A stretch of DNA of 64,000 nt. Origin: an uncultured Eubacteriales bacterium (GTDB taxonomy: Bacteria; Bacillota; Clostridia; Christensenellales; Aristaeellaceae). The DNA lies in NCBI GenBank assembly GCA_902795275.1, contig CADBKQ010000011.1:94172-158171 (forward strand), given 5' to 3'. The translations under genes and the position numbers were made by a program. Of this stretch, positions 49,066 through 57,026 are shown one piece after another. The notes beneath the pieces were generated by a model. That model was not told the DNA's origin and ran no database searches. It saw only the letters and a program-made list of their open reading frames with translations. Numbering within the stretch: position 1 is the first letter of the stretch; every line of letters begins with the position of its first letter.

Positions 49066-49935
49066 ATGAAGAAAGTTGTTACTCTGGTTCTGGCAATCGC
49101 TCTGGTTCTGACCAGTGTCGTAGCTCTCGCCGATGGTACCCCCAACATCAACAGCTTCGCCACCTTGAAGGTAAAGTATCATGAACTGGCGAACGAGCCC
49201 TGGGGCGCTCCCGCTTACTGGGAAATCACCCTGAGCAAGCCCGTTGACCGTCTGCTGATCAACTGGTCCGGCAAGGGCGAAGAACCCGAAGAACTGGCCG
49301 TGGACGAAAACCTGAAGGCCACCGCTCTGAAGGGCAGCCACAAGTATATGCCCGGCACCACCCAGAGCAGAAAGCCCATGCCCGTTGCTCCTGATCCCAC
49401 GATTGCGTATGATACTGTTGAAAAAGAATGGGTCTTTGATGTCGAGTCGAGCGAATGGGTTTACAAAGTCACGAAGACCACAACCGGCGAACGTGACGGC
49501 GCTGTGAACTATGTTGCAACCACTACCATGGAACAAAAGTGGACCTATGGACCTTGGAAGATTTCTGACAAGGATTGGGAATATGAGGTTGAACGCTATA
49601 AGCTCGAGTATCCCTGCGATGAATACGAAATCGTAAAGCCCGCTCCTGTCACCAAGGAAGTCGAAGAGAAGGACAAGTTTGGCAATGTCTCCAAGAAGCA
49701 GGTTCCCGTGACTGACGAAGATGGCCATGTCCTGTACAAAGAAGGCTATATTCAGGGCATCTCTGTGACGGTTGAGCAGAATACAAAAGTCGATCTTCCC
49801 ACCGCTCCCGTAGTCAGCACTGTGTCCGCCACTCCCCTTCAGACTGCCTTCATGACCGTGCAGGGCGAATGGGCCGTGTACTACAACCGCGCTGGCCGGA
49901 TCGTTGGCATCGAAAAGTTCGACGGCCAGTTCTAA
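49066..49935 (+). CDS. Secreted protein, active member of an inverted paralogue pair
   Basis: A 289-residue exported protein with signal peptide MKKVVTLVLAIALVLTSVVALAD. Residues about 24-98 (TPNINSFATLKVKYHELANE..., KPVDRLLINWSGKGEEPEEL) and the last 38 (SATPLQTAFMTVQGEW..., ending EKFDGQF) are almost the same as in the silent copy; the middle (about 100-250) is different and rich in charged residues and in repeated E/K-V-x-Y patterns (EWVFDVESSEWVYKV). I do not recognise the family. Constant ends with a variable middle suggest a displayed or secreted protein under diversifying selection. Promoter and ribosome binding site are strong. Confidence 0.8.
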   Translation: MKKVVTLVLAIALVLTSVVALADGTPNINSFATLKVKYHELANEPWGAPAYWEITLSKPVDRLLINWSGKGEEPEELAVDENLKATALKGSHKYMPGTTQSRKPMPVAPDPTIAYDTVEKEWVFDVESSEWVYKVTKTTTGERDGAVNYVATTTMEQKWTYGPWKISDKDWEYEVERYKLEYPCDEYEIVKPAPVTKEVEEKDKFGNVSKKQVPVTDEDGHVLYKEGYIQGISVTVEQNTKVDLPTAPVVSTVSATPLQTAFMTVQGEWAVYYNRAGRIVGIEKFDGQF

Positions 49936-49989
49936 TCCAGATAGGATCGGGGCCATGCAGTAAAATGTATGATACCGATCAGACGAATG

Positions 49990-50019
49990 AAAGGGACAGT
50001 TCATAAGAACTGCCCCTTT
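49990..50019 (+). terminator. Terminator of the active variable protein gene
   Basis: AAAGGGACAGTTC and GAACTGCCCCTTT; inverted counterpart of the hairpin at 47880-47909. Confidence 0.8.
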
Positions 50020-50167
50020 CATTCCATCAACAGTCAAGCCCTGTTTCATCATGACAATACTTCTCCCTTTTCCGTTCCGGAAAAGGGTTTTTTGATGAGA
50101 AAACACGATGGGTCATTTGACTGTTTTCAGTTTTCTTGCTCAAACAAACGATGTCTGGCAATCTAAA

Positions 50168-50328
50168 GGAGGCTTTATGTAACGGAGGGATTAGGGAATA
50201 GGGATTAGGGATTAGTCATTTTTGTTTTGCTATTTCGTTGGTTTCCAATCGTGTTGTGGACAGGTTCATTGTACACTTCCTAATCCCTATTCCCTAATCC
50301 CTAATCCCTTTTATAACCTAAAGTGCCC
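50168..50328. repeat. Heptad inverted-repeat element H6 (GGGATTA type)
   Basis: Left arm GGGATTA, GGGAATA, GGGATTA, GGGATTA, G (50187-50215), right arm CTAATCC, CTATTCC, CTAATCC, CTAATCC, C (50280-50308). The odd heptad is second from the outside on the left and third on the right, so the arms are not simple mirror copies. The core is as in H5 with about 12 extra bases. The outer ends (GGAGGCTTTATGT, ACCTAAAGTGCCC) are degraded forms of the H5 ends. Confidence 0.88.
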
Positions 50329-50384
50329 TTTTGCCGAATGAACAGTCTGTTCGTCGCAATACCTTTCTGCTTCTCTGCAAAACA

Positions 50385-50413
50385 AAAACCGCCGGGCGAC
50401 CCGACGGTTTTTT
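50385..50413 (-). terminator. Terminator of rny
   Basis: AAAACCG.CGGG pairs with CCCG.CGGTTTT; a T run follows on the minus strand. Confidence 0.82.
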
Positions 50414-50423
50414 GAGGAAGATG

Positions 50424-51986
50424 TTATTTTGCGTATTCCGTGCTGCGGGTCTCACGGATGACGTTGACCCGAATCTGGCCGGGATACTCCATTTCCTTTT
50501 CGATGCGCTTGGCGATTTCCTTGGCCAGCACTTTGGTGCCCTCGTCGGTCACGTCCTCGGGCTTGACCATGATGCGCACCTCGCGGCCGCTCTGGATAGC
50601 GAAGCACTTTTCCACGCCGTTGAAGGAATTGGCGATCTCCTCCAGCTTGGTCAGGCGCTTGATGTAGTTTTCCAGGCTCTCACGGCGCGCGCCGGGACGG
50701 GCGGCGCTGATGGCGTCGGCGGCCTGCACCAGCACAGCTTCCACGGTCTGGGGCTCCACGTCGTTGTGGTGGGCCAGGATGGCATGAATGACGTCGGGGC
50801 TCTCATGATACTTCCGGGCCAGCTCGCCGCCCAGGGACACGTGGGTACCCTCCTGCTCGTGGTCCACGGCCTTGCCAATGTCATGAAGCAAGCCCGCGCG
50901 CTTAGCCAGGGCCACATCCGCGCCCAATTCCGCGGCCATCAGGCCCGCCAGGTGGCTGACCTCGATGGAGTGTTTCAGCACGTTCTGGCCGTAGCTGGTG
51001 CGGAACTTCATGCGGCCCAGCAGTTTGACCAGCTCGGGATGGATGCCGTGCTGGCCGGTTTCAAACACGGCCTGCTCGCCGGCTTCGCGAATCTGGTTTT
51101 CCACTTCTTTCTTGGCCTTCTCCACGCACTCCTCGATGCGGGCGGGGTGGATGCGGCCGTCCATGATGAGCTTTTCAATCGCCAAGCGCGCGATTTCGCG
51201 GCGCACGGGATCGAACGCGGACACGATCACGGCTTCGGGGGTATCGTCGATAATCAGGTCCACGCCGGTGGCGGTTTCCAGGGCGCGGATGTTGCGACCC
51301 TCGCGGCCGATGATGCGGCCCTTCATATCGTCGTTGGGCAGGTTGATAACGGACACGGTAGTCTCCGCCACGTGGTCGGCGGCGCATTTCTGAATCGCCA
51401 GGGCGATGATGTTCCGGGCTTTCTTCTCGCCCTCCTCCTTGGCGCGGCTTTCGATTTCCCGCACGGTGGCGGCGGCGTCGTGGAAGGCTTCTTTCTGTAC
51501 GCGGTCAATGACCATCTGCCGGGCTTCGTCCTGGGTCATGGTGGCGATGCGTTCCAGCTCGGCCACCTGCTTTTGCTTGATTTCCTCGGTTTCCTCCTGG
51601 AGCTTCTGGGCGTCGGCGTACTTTTCATCCAGCGCTTCTTCCCGGGCTTCCAGGGCTTCCTTGCGCTTGTCCAGCTGCGCTTCGCGCTTATCCAGGGTTT
51701 CCTCGCGCTGCTCGATGCGGCGCTCGGAGCGCTGCATTTCCGTTCTGCGGGCGCGGCTTTCCTTGTCCAGTTCGCTCTTGAGGTGCAGGATCTCTTCCTT
51801 CGCGGCCAGGATCATTTCTTTTTTATTGTCTTCGGCCTTGCGCGTGGCGTCGTCCAGCAGCTTCTTGGCGTATTCTTCCGTGCGGCCGATTTTCTTTTCC
51901 GCCACGTTCTGCCGGTAAAGATACCCGCCGAAGCCGGCGCCCGCCGCCGCGACAAGGATGAGCAATATCCATACAATGGGTGACAT
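50424..51986 (-). CDS. rny: Ribonuclease Y
   Basis: A 520-residue endoribonuclease that starts mRNA turnover at the membrane. Order: N-terminal anchor (residues 4-21), long coiled coil (about 30-200, rich in E/K/R), KH domain with the [15 protein letters not shown] loop, and an HD domain with the metal pair in [12 protein letters not shown]. Length and layout are typical of the family. An AGGAGG ribosome binding site precedes the ATG. Upstream lies a 290-base leader with its own terminator-like hairpin, so transcription into rny may be attenuated. Confidence 0.96.
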   Translation of the reverse strand: MSPIVWILLILVAAAGAGFGGYLYRQNVAEKKIGRTEEYAKKLLDDATRKAEDNKKEMILAAKEEILHLKSELDKESRARRTEMQRSERRIEQREETLDKREAQLDKRKEALEAREEALDEKYADAQKLQEETEEIKQKQVAELERIATMTQDEARQMVIDRVQKEAFHDAAATVREIESRAKEEGEKKARNIIALAIQKCAADHVAETTVSVINLPNDDMKGRIIGREGRNIRALETATGVDLIIDDTPEAVIVSAFDPVRREIARLAIEKLIMDGRIHPARIEECVEKAKKEVENQIREAGEQAVFETGQHGIHPELVKLLGRMKFRTSYGQNVLKHSIEVSHLAGLMAAELGADVALAKRAGLLHDIGKAVDHEQEGTHVSLGGELARKYHESPDVIHAILAHHNDVEPQTVEAVLVQAADAISAARPGARRESLENYIKRLTKLEEIANSFNGVEKCFAIQSGREVRIMVKPEDVTDEGTKVLAKEIAKRIEKEMEYPGQIRVNVIRETRSTEYAK

Positions 51987-52048
51987 TCGTTTGCGTCCTC
52001 CTTTCCTTTCTGTTTTCTGTCAATTGTCATTTGTTGTTTTTATAGGCC

Positions 52049-52277
52049 AAAAACCGCACGAAAACAAACCGTTTTCGTACGGCAAAGCTGAATCCCGATA
52101 CCGCGTGCTTTGTTTGCACGCAAGCATAAACACCCAAACACAACAGCCAGACCCAGGCACTGCTTTGGCCCGGCTTTATGGAAAAGCGGAAACGCCTGCA
52201 AAAGGAATAAGGAAAGCAAACTGTATCCTGAAAACAGCTTCACGGCGCCGCGGTACGGCGCCGATTTCCAGCCGATC
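52049..52277 (-). ncRNA. Candidate structured leader or independent small RNA upstream of rny
   Basis: From the predicted start near 52277 to a strong terminator (CCGCACGAAAAC/GTTTTCGTACGG at 52054-52082, then TTTTT). It contains a 5' hairpin (GGCGCC/GGCGCC), GAAGCTG that can pair with the distal CAGCTTT, and CGTGC/GCACG near the 3' end. I cannot assign it to a known RNA family. It could be a free RNA of about 225 nt or an attenuator of rny. Confidence 0.45.
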
Positions 52278-52283
52278 ATAAAT

Positions 52284-52312
52284 ATTGTACACATTCTATC
52301 AATTCATGTCAA
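52284..52312 (-). promoter_or_regulatory. Promoter of the rny leader/small RNA
   Basis: Minus strand: TTGACA (52312-52307), 17 bases, TACAAT (52289-52284). Confidence 0.82.
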
Positions 52313-52360
52313 GCAAGTTTCAAAAAGTTCATACCGTGTTCACAACAGATCATCGCGCCA

Positions 52361-52389
52361 TTGTATTTTTGGCGGTTCTATGGTATGCT
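52361..52389 (+). promoter_or_regulatory. Promoter of the GNAT gene at 52427
   Basis: TTGTAT (52361-52366), 17 bases, TATGCT (52384-52389). Confidence 0.55.
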
Positions 52390-52426
52390 GGGGGTGGAAC
52401 AGCCGGGATGCGGAAGGAAGGGCAGG

Positions 52427-52951
52427 ATGGAATATATTTTTGAAACGGAACGCCTGAGGATCCGGACAATCAGGACGGACGACGCAGCGCGGCTCTATGA
52501 AATCCATGCGGACGAAGCAGTGAAAAAATGGATACCCAACGAGACCTATAAAGATACGGAAGAAGCGCGGGAGGCCGTCGGGTTTTTCGCCGGGCGCGCG
52601 GCTCGGAAGGCGCTGCCTTATGTGCTGGCGGTGGAATTGAAGGAAACCGGCGAATTGATCGGAGACACCGGCATCAATGAAGTGGAAGGAAAACCGGGCG
52701 AAGTTGAAATCGGCTTTGTGATTTGCCGGGAATGCAGGGGAAAAGGCTATGCCGCCGAGTTGGTAAAGGCCATGACGGCGTATGCCGTTTCCGCCTTTCA
52801 GATCACCGCGCTTTATGGCCGCGTCATGAAGGGAAACGCCGCTTCCGAAAGCGTCCTTAAAAAGAACGGATACCGCTTTATAGCCGAGGAATCCGGAGCG
52901 GAGGACGATCCCTACGGAAACGGAATGTTGATTTATAGGAAGAAAATGTAG
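52427..52951 (+). CDS. RimJ/RimL-type GNAT acetyltransferase
   Basis: A 174-residue [26 protein letters not shown] is the classic RimJ/RimL-type start; the acetyl-CoA motif is [19 protein letters not shown] and the end shows [20 protein letters not shown]. Members acetylate N-terminal alanines of ribosomal proteins or unrelated small substrates; which one cannot be told. ATG at 52427 follows GGAAGGAAGGG; the longer frame starting at 52361 coincides with the promoter. It stands 37 bases before rph-rdgB. Confidence 0.85.
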   Translation: MEYIFETERLRIRTIRTDDAARLYEIHADEAVKKWIPNETYKDTEEAREAVGFFAGRAARKALPYVLAVELKETGELIGDTGINEVEGKPGEVEIGFVICRECRGKGYAAELVKAMTAYAVSAFQITALYGRVMKGNAASESVLKKNGYRFIAEESGAEDDPYGNGMLIYRKKM

Positions 52952-52988
52952 TTTTCTATTCGGACTCAATACGATAGGAGGAATCCCT

Positions 52989-54305
52989 ATGCCGCGTCCT
53001 GACAATCGGAAACCCAACGAACTGCGTCCCTGTGAAATCACGCCCGACTTTGTGCGCACGGCGGACGGAAGCTGCCTGATCCGCTGCGGAGGCACGCGGG
53101 TCATCTGCACCGCGTCGGTGGAGGAGAGCGTGCCGCCCTTCCTGAAAGGGAAAAACCTGGGCTGGCTCACCGCCGAATATTCCATGCTGCCCGCCTCCAC
53201 GGGCCGCCGCAAGGCCCGGGATGGGGTGAAGAAGGACGGGCGCGGGGTGGAAATCAGCCGTCTGATTGGGCGCGCCTTGCGCCAGGCGGTGGACAGGCGC
53301 TTCTTAGGCGAGCGCACCATCACCATTGACTGCGACGTGCTGGAAGCCGACGGCGGCACCCGCACCGCCTCCATCACCGGCGGATTTGTGGCGCTGTGCT
53401 GCGCGGTGGACAAGCTGATTCAGCAGGGCAAGCTGAAGGAAAGCCCCATCGTCCACCAGATCGCCGCTGTCAGCGCGGGCATCGTGGAGGACGTGCCCTG
53501 TCTGGATCTCTGTTATCTGGAGGACAGCGCCGCCCAGACGGACATGAACTTTGTGATGGATGAGACCGGGGCCTTCGTTGAACTCCAGGGCACCGGCGAG
53601 GGCCGGGCCTTCTCCCGCGCCGAGCTGAACGCCATTTTGGCTTTAGGCGAAAAGGGCATCCAGGAGCTGCACGAACTCCAGCGCAAAGCCCTGGGCCAGC
53701 GGGCGGAGGTCATCGCGCCCAAGCGCACCCTGGTCATCGCCAGCAACAACGCCCACAAAATCCAGGAAATCACCGAGATGGTGGGCGACCGGCTCCGGGT
53801 CATTTCCATGGGCGAGGCGGGCTTCACTGGCGACATTGACGAGAACGGCGAAACCTTCGAGGACAACGCCATCATCAAGGCCCGGGCCGTGGCGAAGGCC
53901 ACCGGCTTCTGCGCCCTGGGCGACGACAGCGGCCTGTCCGTGGACGCCCTGGACGGCGCGCCCGGCGTGCATTCCGCCCGGTACTGCGGCCACCACGGGG
54001 ACGACAAGGCCAACAACGACCTGCTGATTGCCAACATGGCCGACGTGCCCGCCGAGGACAGGACGGCGGAATTCGTCTGCGCCATGGCGCTGAGCCTGCC
54101 CAACGGCGAGGTCAAAACCGTGCGCGGCGCCTGCCCCGGCGTGATCACCTTCACCCCACGGGGCAACGGCGGTTTCGGCTACGATCCCTATTTTGAGTAC
54201 TTAAGCGGCGAGACCTTCGCCGAAATGGCGCAGGAGGAAAAGAACCGCATCAGCCACCGGGCCAACGCCATGCAGCTGATGATCCCGTATTTGGAGGAAT
54301 TATAA
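52989..54305 (+). CDS. Fusion of ribonuclease PH and XTP/dITP pyrophosphatase
   Basis: A 438-residue two-domain protein. Residues 1-240 are RNase PH ([15 protein letters not shown], the [24 protein letters not shown] phosphorolysis region, [17 protein letters not shown]), which trims tRNA 3' ends with phosphate. Residues 246-438 are RdgB/HAM1 ([43 protein letters not shown]), which removes ITP and XTP. Both active regions look complete. The fusion is known from other Firmicutes. AGGAGG precedes the ATG. A RidA-like gene follows after one base, then a YfcE-like gene. Confidence 0.94.
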   Translation: MPRPDNRKPNELRPCEITPDFVRTADGSCLIRCGGTRVICTASVEESVPPFLKGKNLGWLTAEYSMLPASTGRRKARDGVKKDGRGVEISRLIGRALRQAVDRRFLGERTITIDCDVLEADGGTRTASITGGFVALCCAVDKLIQQGKLKESPIVHQIAAVSAGIVEDVPCLDLCYLEDSAAQTDMNFVMDETGAFVELQGTGEGRAFSRAELNAILALGEKGIQELHELQRKALGQRAEVIAPKRTLVIASNNAHKIQEITEMVGDRLRVISMGEAGFTGDIDENGETFEDNAIIKARAVAKATGFCALGDDSGLSVDALDGAPGVHSARYCGHHGDDKANNDLLIANMADVPAEDRTAEFVCAMALSLPNGEVKTVRGACPGVITFTPRGNGGFGYDPYFEYLSGETFAEMAQEEKNRISHRANAMQLMIPYLEEL

Positions 54306-54306
54306 G

Positions 54307-54672
54307 ATGAGCGGTATTGAACGGTACGACGTGAACGAGCAGTGGGCCCATTCCGGGCTGGTGAAGGCCGGGGACTTCTGCTACCTGAGCTATTGCGTGG
54401 GCAACATCGGCGGCACCATGGAGGAGCAGGTCAACGGCGCTTTCGACGAGATGGAAAGGCGGCTCCGGCTGGTGGGCCTGACCCTGGAAAACGTGGTGCA
54501 GATGGACTGCCTGTTCCGGGACGTGTGGAACATCCCCGTCATGGAGAAGGTCATCAAAGAGCGTTTCCATGGCAAGTACCCCGCCCGGAAATCCATCCAG
54601 ACCAACTTCGCCCACGTGGGCGGGGAAAACGGCCTGCTCTTCCAGGCTGATGCGGTGGCGTACTGCAAATAA
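54307..54672 (+). CDS. RidA/YjgF/UK114-family protein
   Basis: A 121-residue single-domain protein. GLVKAGDFCYLSYCVGNIGGTMEEQVNGAFDEMERRLRLVGLTLENVVQMDCLFRDVWNIPVMEKVIKERF follows the YjgF pattern, ending GKYPARKSIQTNF where the family has the substrate-binding Arg. RidA deaminates reactive enamine/imine intermediates of PLP enzymes; more distant members have unknown roles. The Arg in PARKS is kept. It starts one base after the rph-rdgB stop, so it is co-translated. Confidence 0.83.
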   Translation: MSGIERYDVNEQWAHSGLVKAGDFCYLSYCVGNIGGTMEEQVNGAFDEMERRLRLVGLTLENVVQMDCLFRDVWNIPVMEKVIKERFHGKYPARKSIQTNFAHVGGENGLLFQADAVAYCK

Positions 54673-54706
54673 ACAACCCATCGAAACGAAAGGAAACAGC
54701 GATGCC

Positions 54707-55168
54707 ATGCGCGTGATTGTCCTCAGCGATTCCCACGGATTCACGGGGCGGCTGTCCACCGTGCTGACGGTGGCGGAGCAGGGCGGGCCCATCGACGCCA
54801 TCATCCACCTGGGGGACGGATACTACGACCTGCGGGATCTGGACGTGGCGCTGCCGCCCGTGTACCAGGTGGCGGGCAACTGCGACCATTTCGTGTCCGG
54901 CACCCTGGACTATGTAACCCTGTCCAACGCGAAAATTCTCCTGACCCACGGCCATTACCAGCACGTAAAGGACGGCACCGACGACCTGTTTGAGCTGGCG
55001 CGGGAGGAAAAATGCCACGCCGCGCTCTACGGCCACACCCACTATCAGAAAATGGAATGGCGCGGCGGCATCCTGATCCTCAACCCCGGCGCGGTGACGG
55101 ACGGCAAATTCGCCGTACTGAACATCAACCGGCTGGGCGCTATCGACCCGGAACTGCATCATTTGTGA
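54707..55168 (+). CDS. YfcE/MJ0936-family metallophosphoesterase
   Basis: A 153-residue calcineurin-like phosphoesterase with all metal motifs: MRVIVLSDSHG, IIHLGDG, VAGNCDH, LTHGHYQHV and YGHTHYQ. These enzymes hydrolyse phosphodiesters such as artificial bis-pNPP; the natural substrate is unknown. ATG at 54707 follows AAAGGAAACAGCG. It is the last gene of the rph-rdgB, ridA-like, yfcE-like unit, an order (without ridA) common in Clostridia. Confidence 0.9.
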   Translation: MRVIVLSDSHGFTGRLSTVLTVAEQGGPIDAIIHLGDGYYDLRDLDVALPPVYQVAGNCDHFVSGTLDYVTLSNAKILLTHGHYQHVKDGTDDLFELAREEKCHAALYGHTHYQKMEWRGGILILNPGAVTDGKFAVLNINRLGAIDPELHHL

Positions 55169-55237
55169 GCAAATCTTATGTCCTCCCGGCTTTCAATGAG
55201 TGACAAGAAAAATCGCTGTAAATAAAGAAGGCCGTGC

Positions 55238-55266
55238 TTGACACACAGCCTCCCTTGTTGTACAAT
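55238..55266 (+). promoter_or_regulatory. Promoter of second antisense RNA
   Basis: TTGACA (55238-55243), 17 bases, TACAAT (55261-55266). Confidence 0.82.
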
Positions 55267-55272
55267 AGGGTT

Positions 55273-55356
55273 GTATCAGAAGTGCATCCCGTTGGTAAGT
55301 AACTGGTACTACCACAGAAAGCTCCTGAGTAGGTCGCGCTACCCAGGAGCTTTTCT
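55273..55356 (+). ncRNA. Candidate antisense antitoxin RNA of the second toxin-like locus (about 84 nt)
   Basis: From the predicted start near 55273 to TTTT after the hairpin at 55318-55354. It converges on the 3' end of the peptide mRNA on the other strand. Inferred from promoter plus terminator only. Confidence 0.55.
55318..55354. terminator. Bidirectional terminator of the second toxin-like locus
   Basis: AAAGCTCCTG.GTAG pairs with CTACC.CAGGAGCTTT; the plus side ends in TTTT. Confidence 0.8.
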
Positions 55357-55364
55357 CATCCGCG

Positions 55365-55445
55365 TCAACGTTTCATTCCGAAGTATATCGTCAATGCGAG
55401 ACTGGCAACGGCAATCAGCAACGCGAACAATTCCACGTTTGTCAT
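55365..55445 (-). CDS. Small hydrophobic peptide, second candidate type I toxin
   Basis: A 26-residue peptide: MTNVELFALLIAVASLALTI followed by YFGMKR. It has one membrane-spanning stretch with a basic end, as in holin-like type I toxins. The Shine-Dalgarno is GGGGGGTGAT; ATG at 55445 has the better spacing, and an in-frame ATG at 55451 overlaps the site. The stretch ACGGGGGGTG can pair with CACCCCGT some 20 bases earlier in the mRNA, hiding the site. The layout (GGTGATG-NNC-ATG) matches the other locus at 35.2 kb although the peptides are not alike in sequence. Toxicity is inferred. Confidence 0.65.
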   Translation of the reverse strand: MTNVELFALLIAVASLALTIYFGMKR

Positions 55446-55522
55446 GCGCATCACCCCCCGTCTTTTGTGTTGCAACGGGGTGCGGCTTCCGCGCGTTTGC
55501 CCAGCTATCATACAGCAGGAAA

Positions 55523-55551
55523 ATCATAACATGACCTGTTATAAAAATCAA
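55523..55551 (-). promoter_or_regulatory. Promoter of the second toxin-like mRNA
   Basis: Minus strand: TTGATT (55551-55546), 17 bases, TATGAT (55528-55523), giving a leader of about 70 bases. Confidence 0.68.
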
Positions 55552-55593
55552 CTATGATTTCATCAGAAATGCCATCAAGAAAGGATGATTTTC

Positions 55594-56511
55594 ATGCACC
55601 TGAACCAGCATATCAAGCTCTCCCCCAAGGTGGAAGCGGCATTGAAGGAAGACCGCCCGGTAATCGCCCTGGAAAGCACCATCATATCCCACGGCATGCC
55701 CTATCCCCAGAACGTGGAAACGGCCCTGCGCTGCGAAGCCGCGGCGCGGGAATGCGGCGCGGAACCCGCCACCATCGCGGTGATCGGCGGCAAGCTGTGC
55801 GCGGGCCTGACCGAGGAAGAAATCGACTACCTGGGCCGGGAAGGAACGAAAGTCACCAAGGCGTCCCGGCGCGATCTGCCCATCCTGGTGGCGAAGAAAG
55901 CCGATGGGGCCACCACCGTGGCGGCGACCATGATCATCGCCGCTCTGGCGGGCATCAAAATCTTCGCCACCGGCGGCATCGGCGGTGTGCACCGGGGCGC
56001 GGAAACCACCATGGACATTTCCGCCGACCTGGAAGAGCTGGCCCATACCCCCGTGGCAGTGATCTGCGCCGGGGCCAAGTCCATCCTCGACCTGGGCCTG
56101 ACCCTGGAATACCTGGAAACCAAGGGCGTGCCCGTGCTGGGCTACCAGACCAAAGAGCTGCCCGCCTTCTACACACCCCACTCCGGCTTCTCCGTGGACT
56201 ACCGGACAGACTCCCCCGCGGAAATTGCGTCCTTCATCCGCGCCCAGCGGGAAATGGAATACCCCGGCGGGATGCTGATCACCAATCCCATCCCCGAAGA
56301 ATACGCTATGCCCGCCGACGTGATCAACGCCGCCATCGACCGGGCCTTGAAGGAAGCCGACGAGCAGCACGTGAAGGGAAAGGCCATCACTCCCTTCCTG
56401 CTGGCCCGGGTCTGCGAGCTGACCGGCGGCGATTCCCTGGCCTCCAATATCCAGCTGGTACTGAACAACGTGCGCTTGGCCTCCCGGATCGCCGCGGAGC
56501 TGGCGAAGTAA
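55594..56511 (+). CDS. psuG: Pseudouridine-5'-phosphate glycosidase
   Basis: A 305-residue PsuG that splits pseudouridine 5'-phosphate into uracil and ribose 5-phosphate. Conserved blocks: PVIALESTIISHGMPYPQN, IAVIGGKLCAGLT, TTVAATMIIAALAGI, FATGGIGGVHRGAE, ISADLEEL, VICAGAKSILDL, LGYQT and LITNPIP. Catalytic Glu and Lys lie in ESTIISHG and GAKSILD. ATG at 55594 has AAGAAAGG nine bases upstream; the ATG at 55585 is too close to it. No psuK kinase is adjacent. With udk (47.1 kb) it serves pyrimidine nucleoside salvage. Confidence 0.95.
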   Translation: MHLNQHIKLSPKVEAALKEDRPVIALESTIISHGMPYPQNVETALRCEAAARECGAEPATIAVIGGKLCAGLTEEEIDYLGREGTKVTKASRRDLPILVAKKADGATTVAATMIIAALAGIKIFATGGIGGVHRGAETTMDISADLEELAHTPVAVICAGAKSILDLGLTLEYLETKGVPVLGYQTKELPAFYTPHSGFSVDYRTDSPAEIASFIRAQREMEYPGGMLITNPIPEEYAMPADVINAAIDRALKEADEQHVKGKAITPFLLARVCELTGGDSLASNIQLVLNNVRLASRIAAELAK

Positions 56512-56533
56512 CAGAACCTCTCCATCCATCAGC

Positions 56534-56559
56534 AAAGCCGCGTCTGCCGACGCGGCTTT
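56534..56559. terminator. Terminator after psuG
   Basis: AAAGCCGCGTC pairs perfectly with GACGCGGCTTT around TGCC; it lies between the convergent psuG and DUF378 genes. Confidence 0.82.
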
Positions 56560-56577
56560 ACTGTTGGGAAACGTGTT

Positions 56578-56781
56578 TTATTCTTTTACAGGGTCACGGT
56601 CGCGGAAGAGCAGCGAAATGCACCACAATCCCGCCGCGCCGACCAGCGTGTAAATGATGCGGCTGATCAGCGCGCCTTGCCCGCCGAAAAGATACGCCAC
56701 CAGGTCAAACTGGAAAATGCCGATCAGGCCCCAGTTGATCGCCCCGATAATCACCAGCAGCAGCGCAATTTTATCTACCAT
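56578..56781 (-). CDS. DUF378 small membrane protein
   Basis: A 67-residue protein with two membrane segments: VDKIALLLVIIGAINWGLIGIF and ISRIIYTLVGAAGLWCISLLF. The GAINWGLIG and FDLVAYLFGG blocks define DUF378 (YuzA-like), widespread in Firmicutes and of unknown function. AGGAGG lies just upstream of the ATG on the minus strand. It stands alone between psuG and the sugar-phosphate transferase gene. Confidence 0.9.
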   Translation of the reverse strand: MVDKIALLLVIIGAINWGLIGIFQFDLVAYLFGGQGALISRIIYTLVGAAGLWCISLLFRDRDPVKE

Positions 56782-56893
56782 GTTTTGCTTCCTCCTTTTT
56801 TCTGTTCGGGGATAGTATGCGCGGATGGAAGAAAATCATGCGTCCCCCGGAAGGAAAGATGAAAAAAGGGAGGCTTCCGGCAGGAAACACATA

Positions 56894-56922
56894 TTGACAA
56901 TTATCAAGGCTTGTTTCATAAT
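56894..56922 (+). promoter_or_regulatory. Promoter of the sugar-phosphate transferase gene
   Basis: TTGACA (56894-56899), 17 bases, CATAAT (56917-56922). Confidence 0.7.
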
Positions 56923-57026
56923 ATACGGGACGAAAAAACGTGAAATTTGTCATGGATTCATTCGCGGCGCGGCGTCGCGGATGATAAAATACTTTCAATA
57001 CAGCCAACGCAGGGGGCGGAAGAACA

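Noticed and set aside
52049..52277. 6S RNA, SRP RNA or tmRNA upstream of rny
   Set aside because: Size is compatible with 6S RNA, but I cannot find its conserved sequence blocks, nor those of SRP RNA or tmRNA, so I leave it unassigned.
55169..55593. tRNA or riboswitch in the gap before psuG
   Set aside because: No cloverleaf or known aptamer pattern; the gap is better explained by the toxin-like peptide with its antisense RNA.
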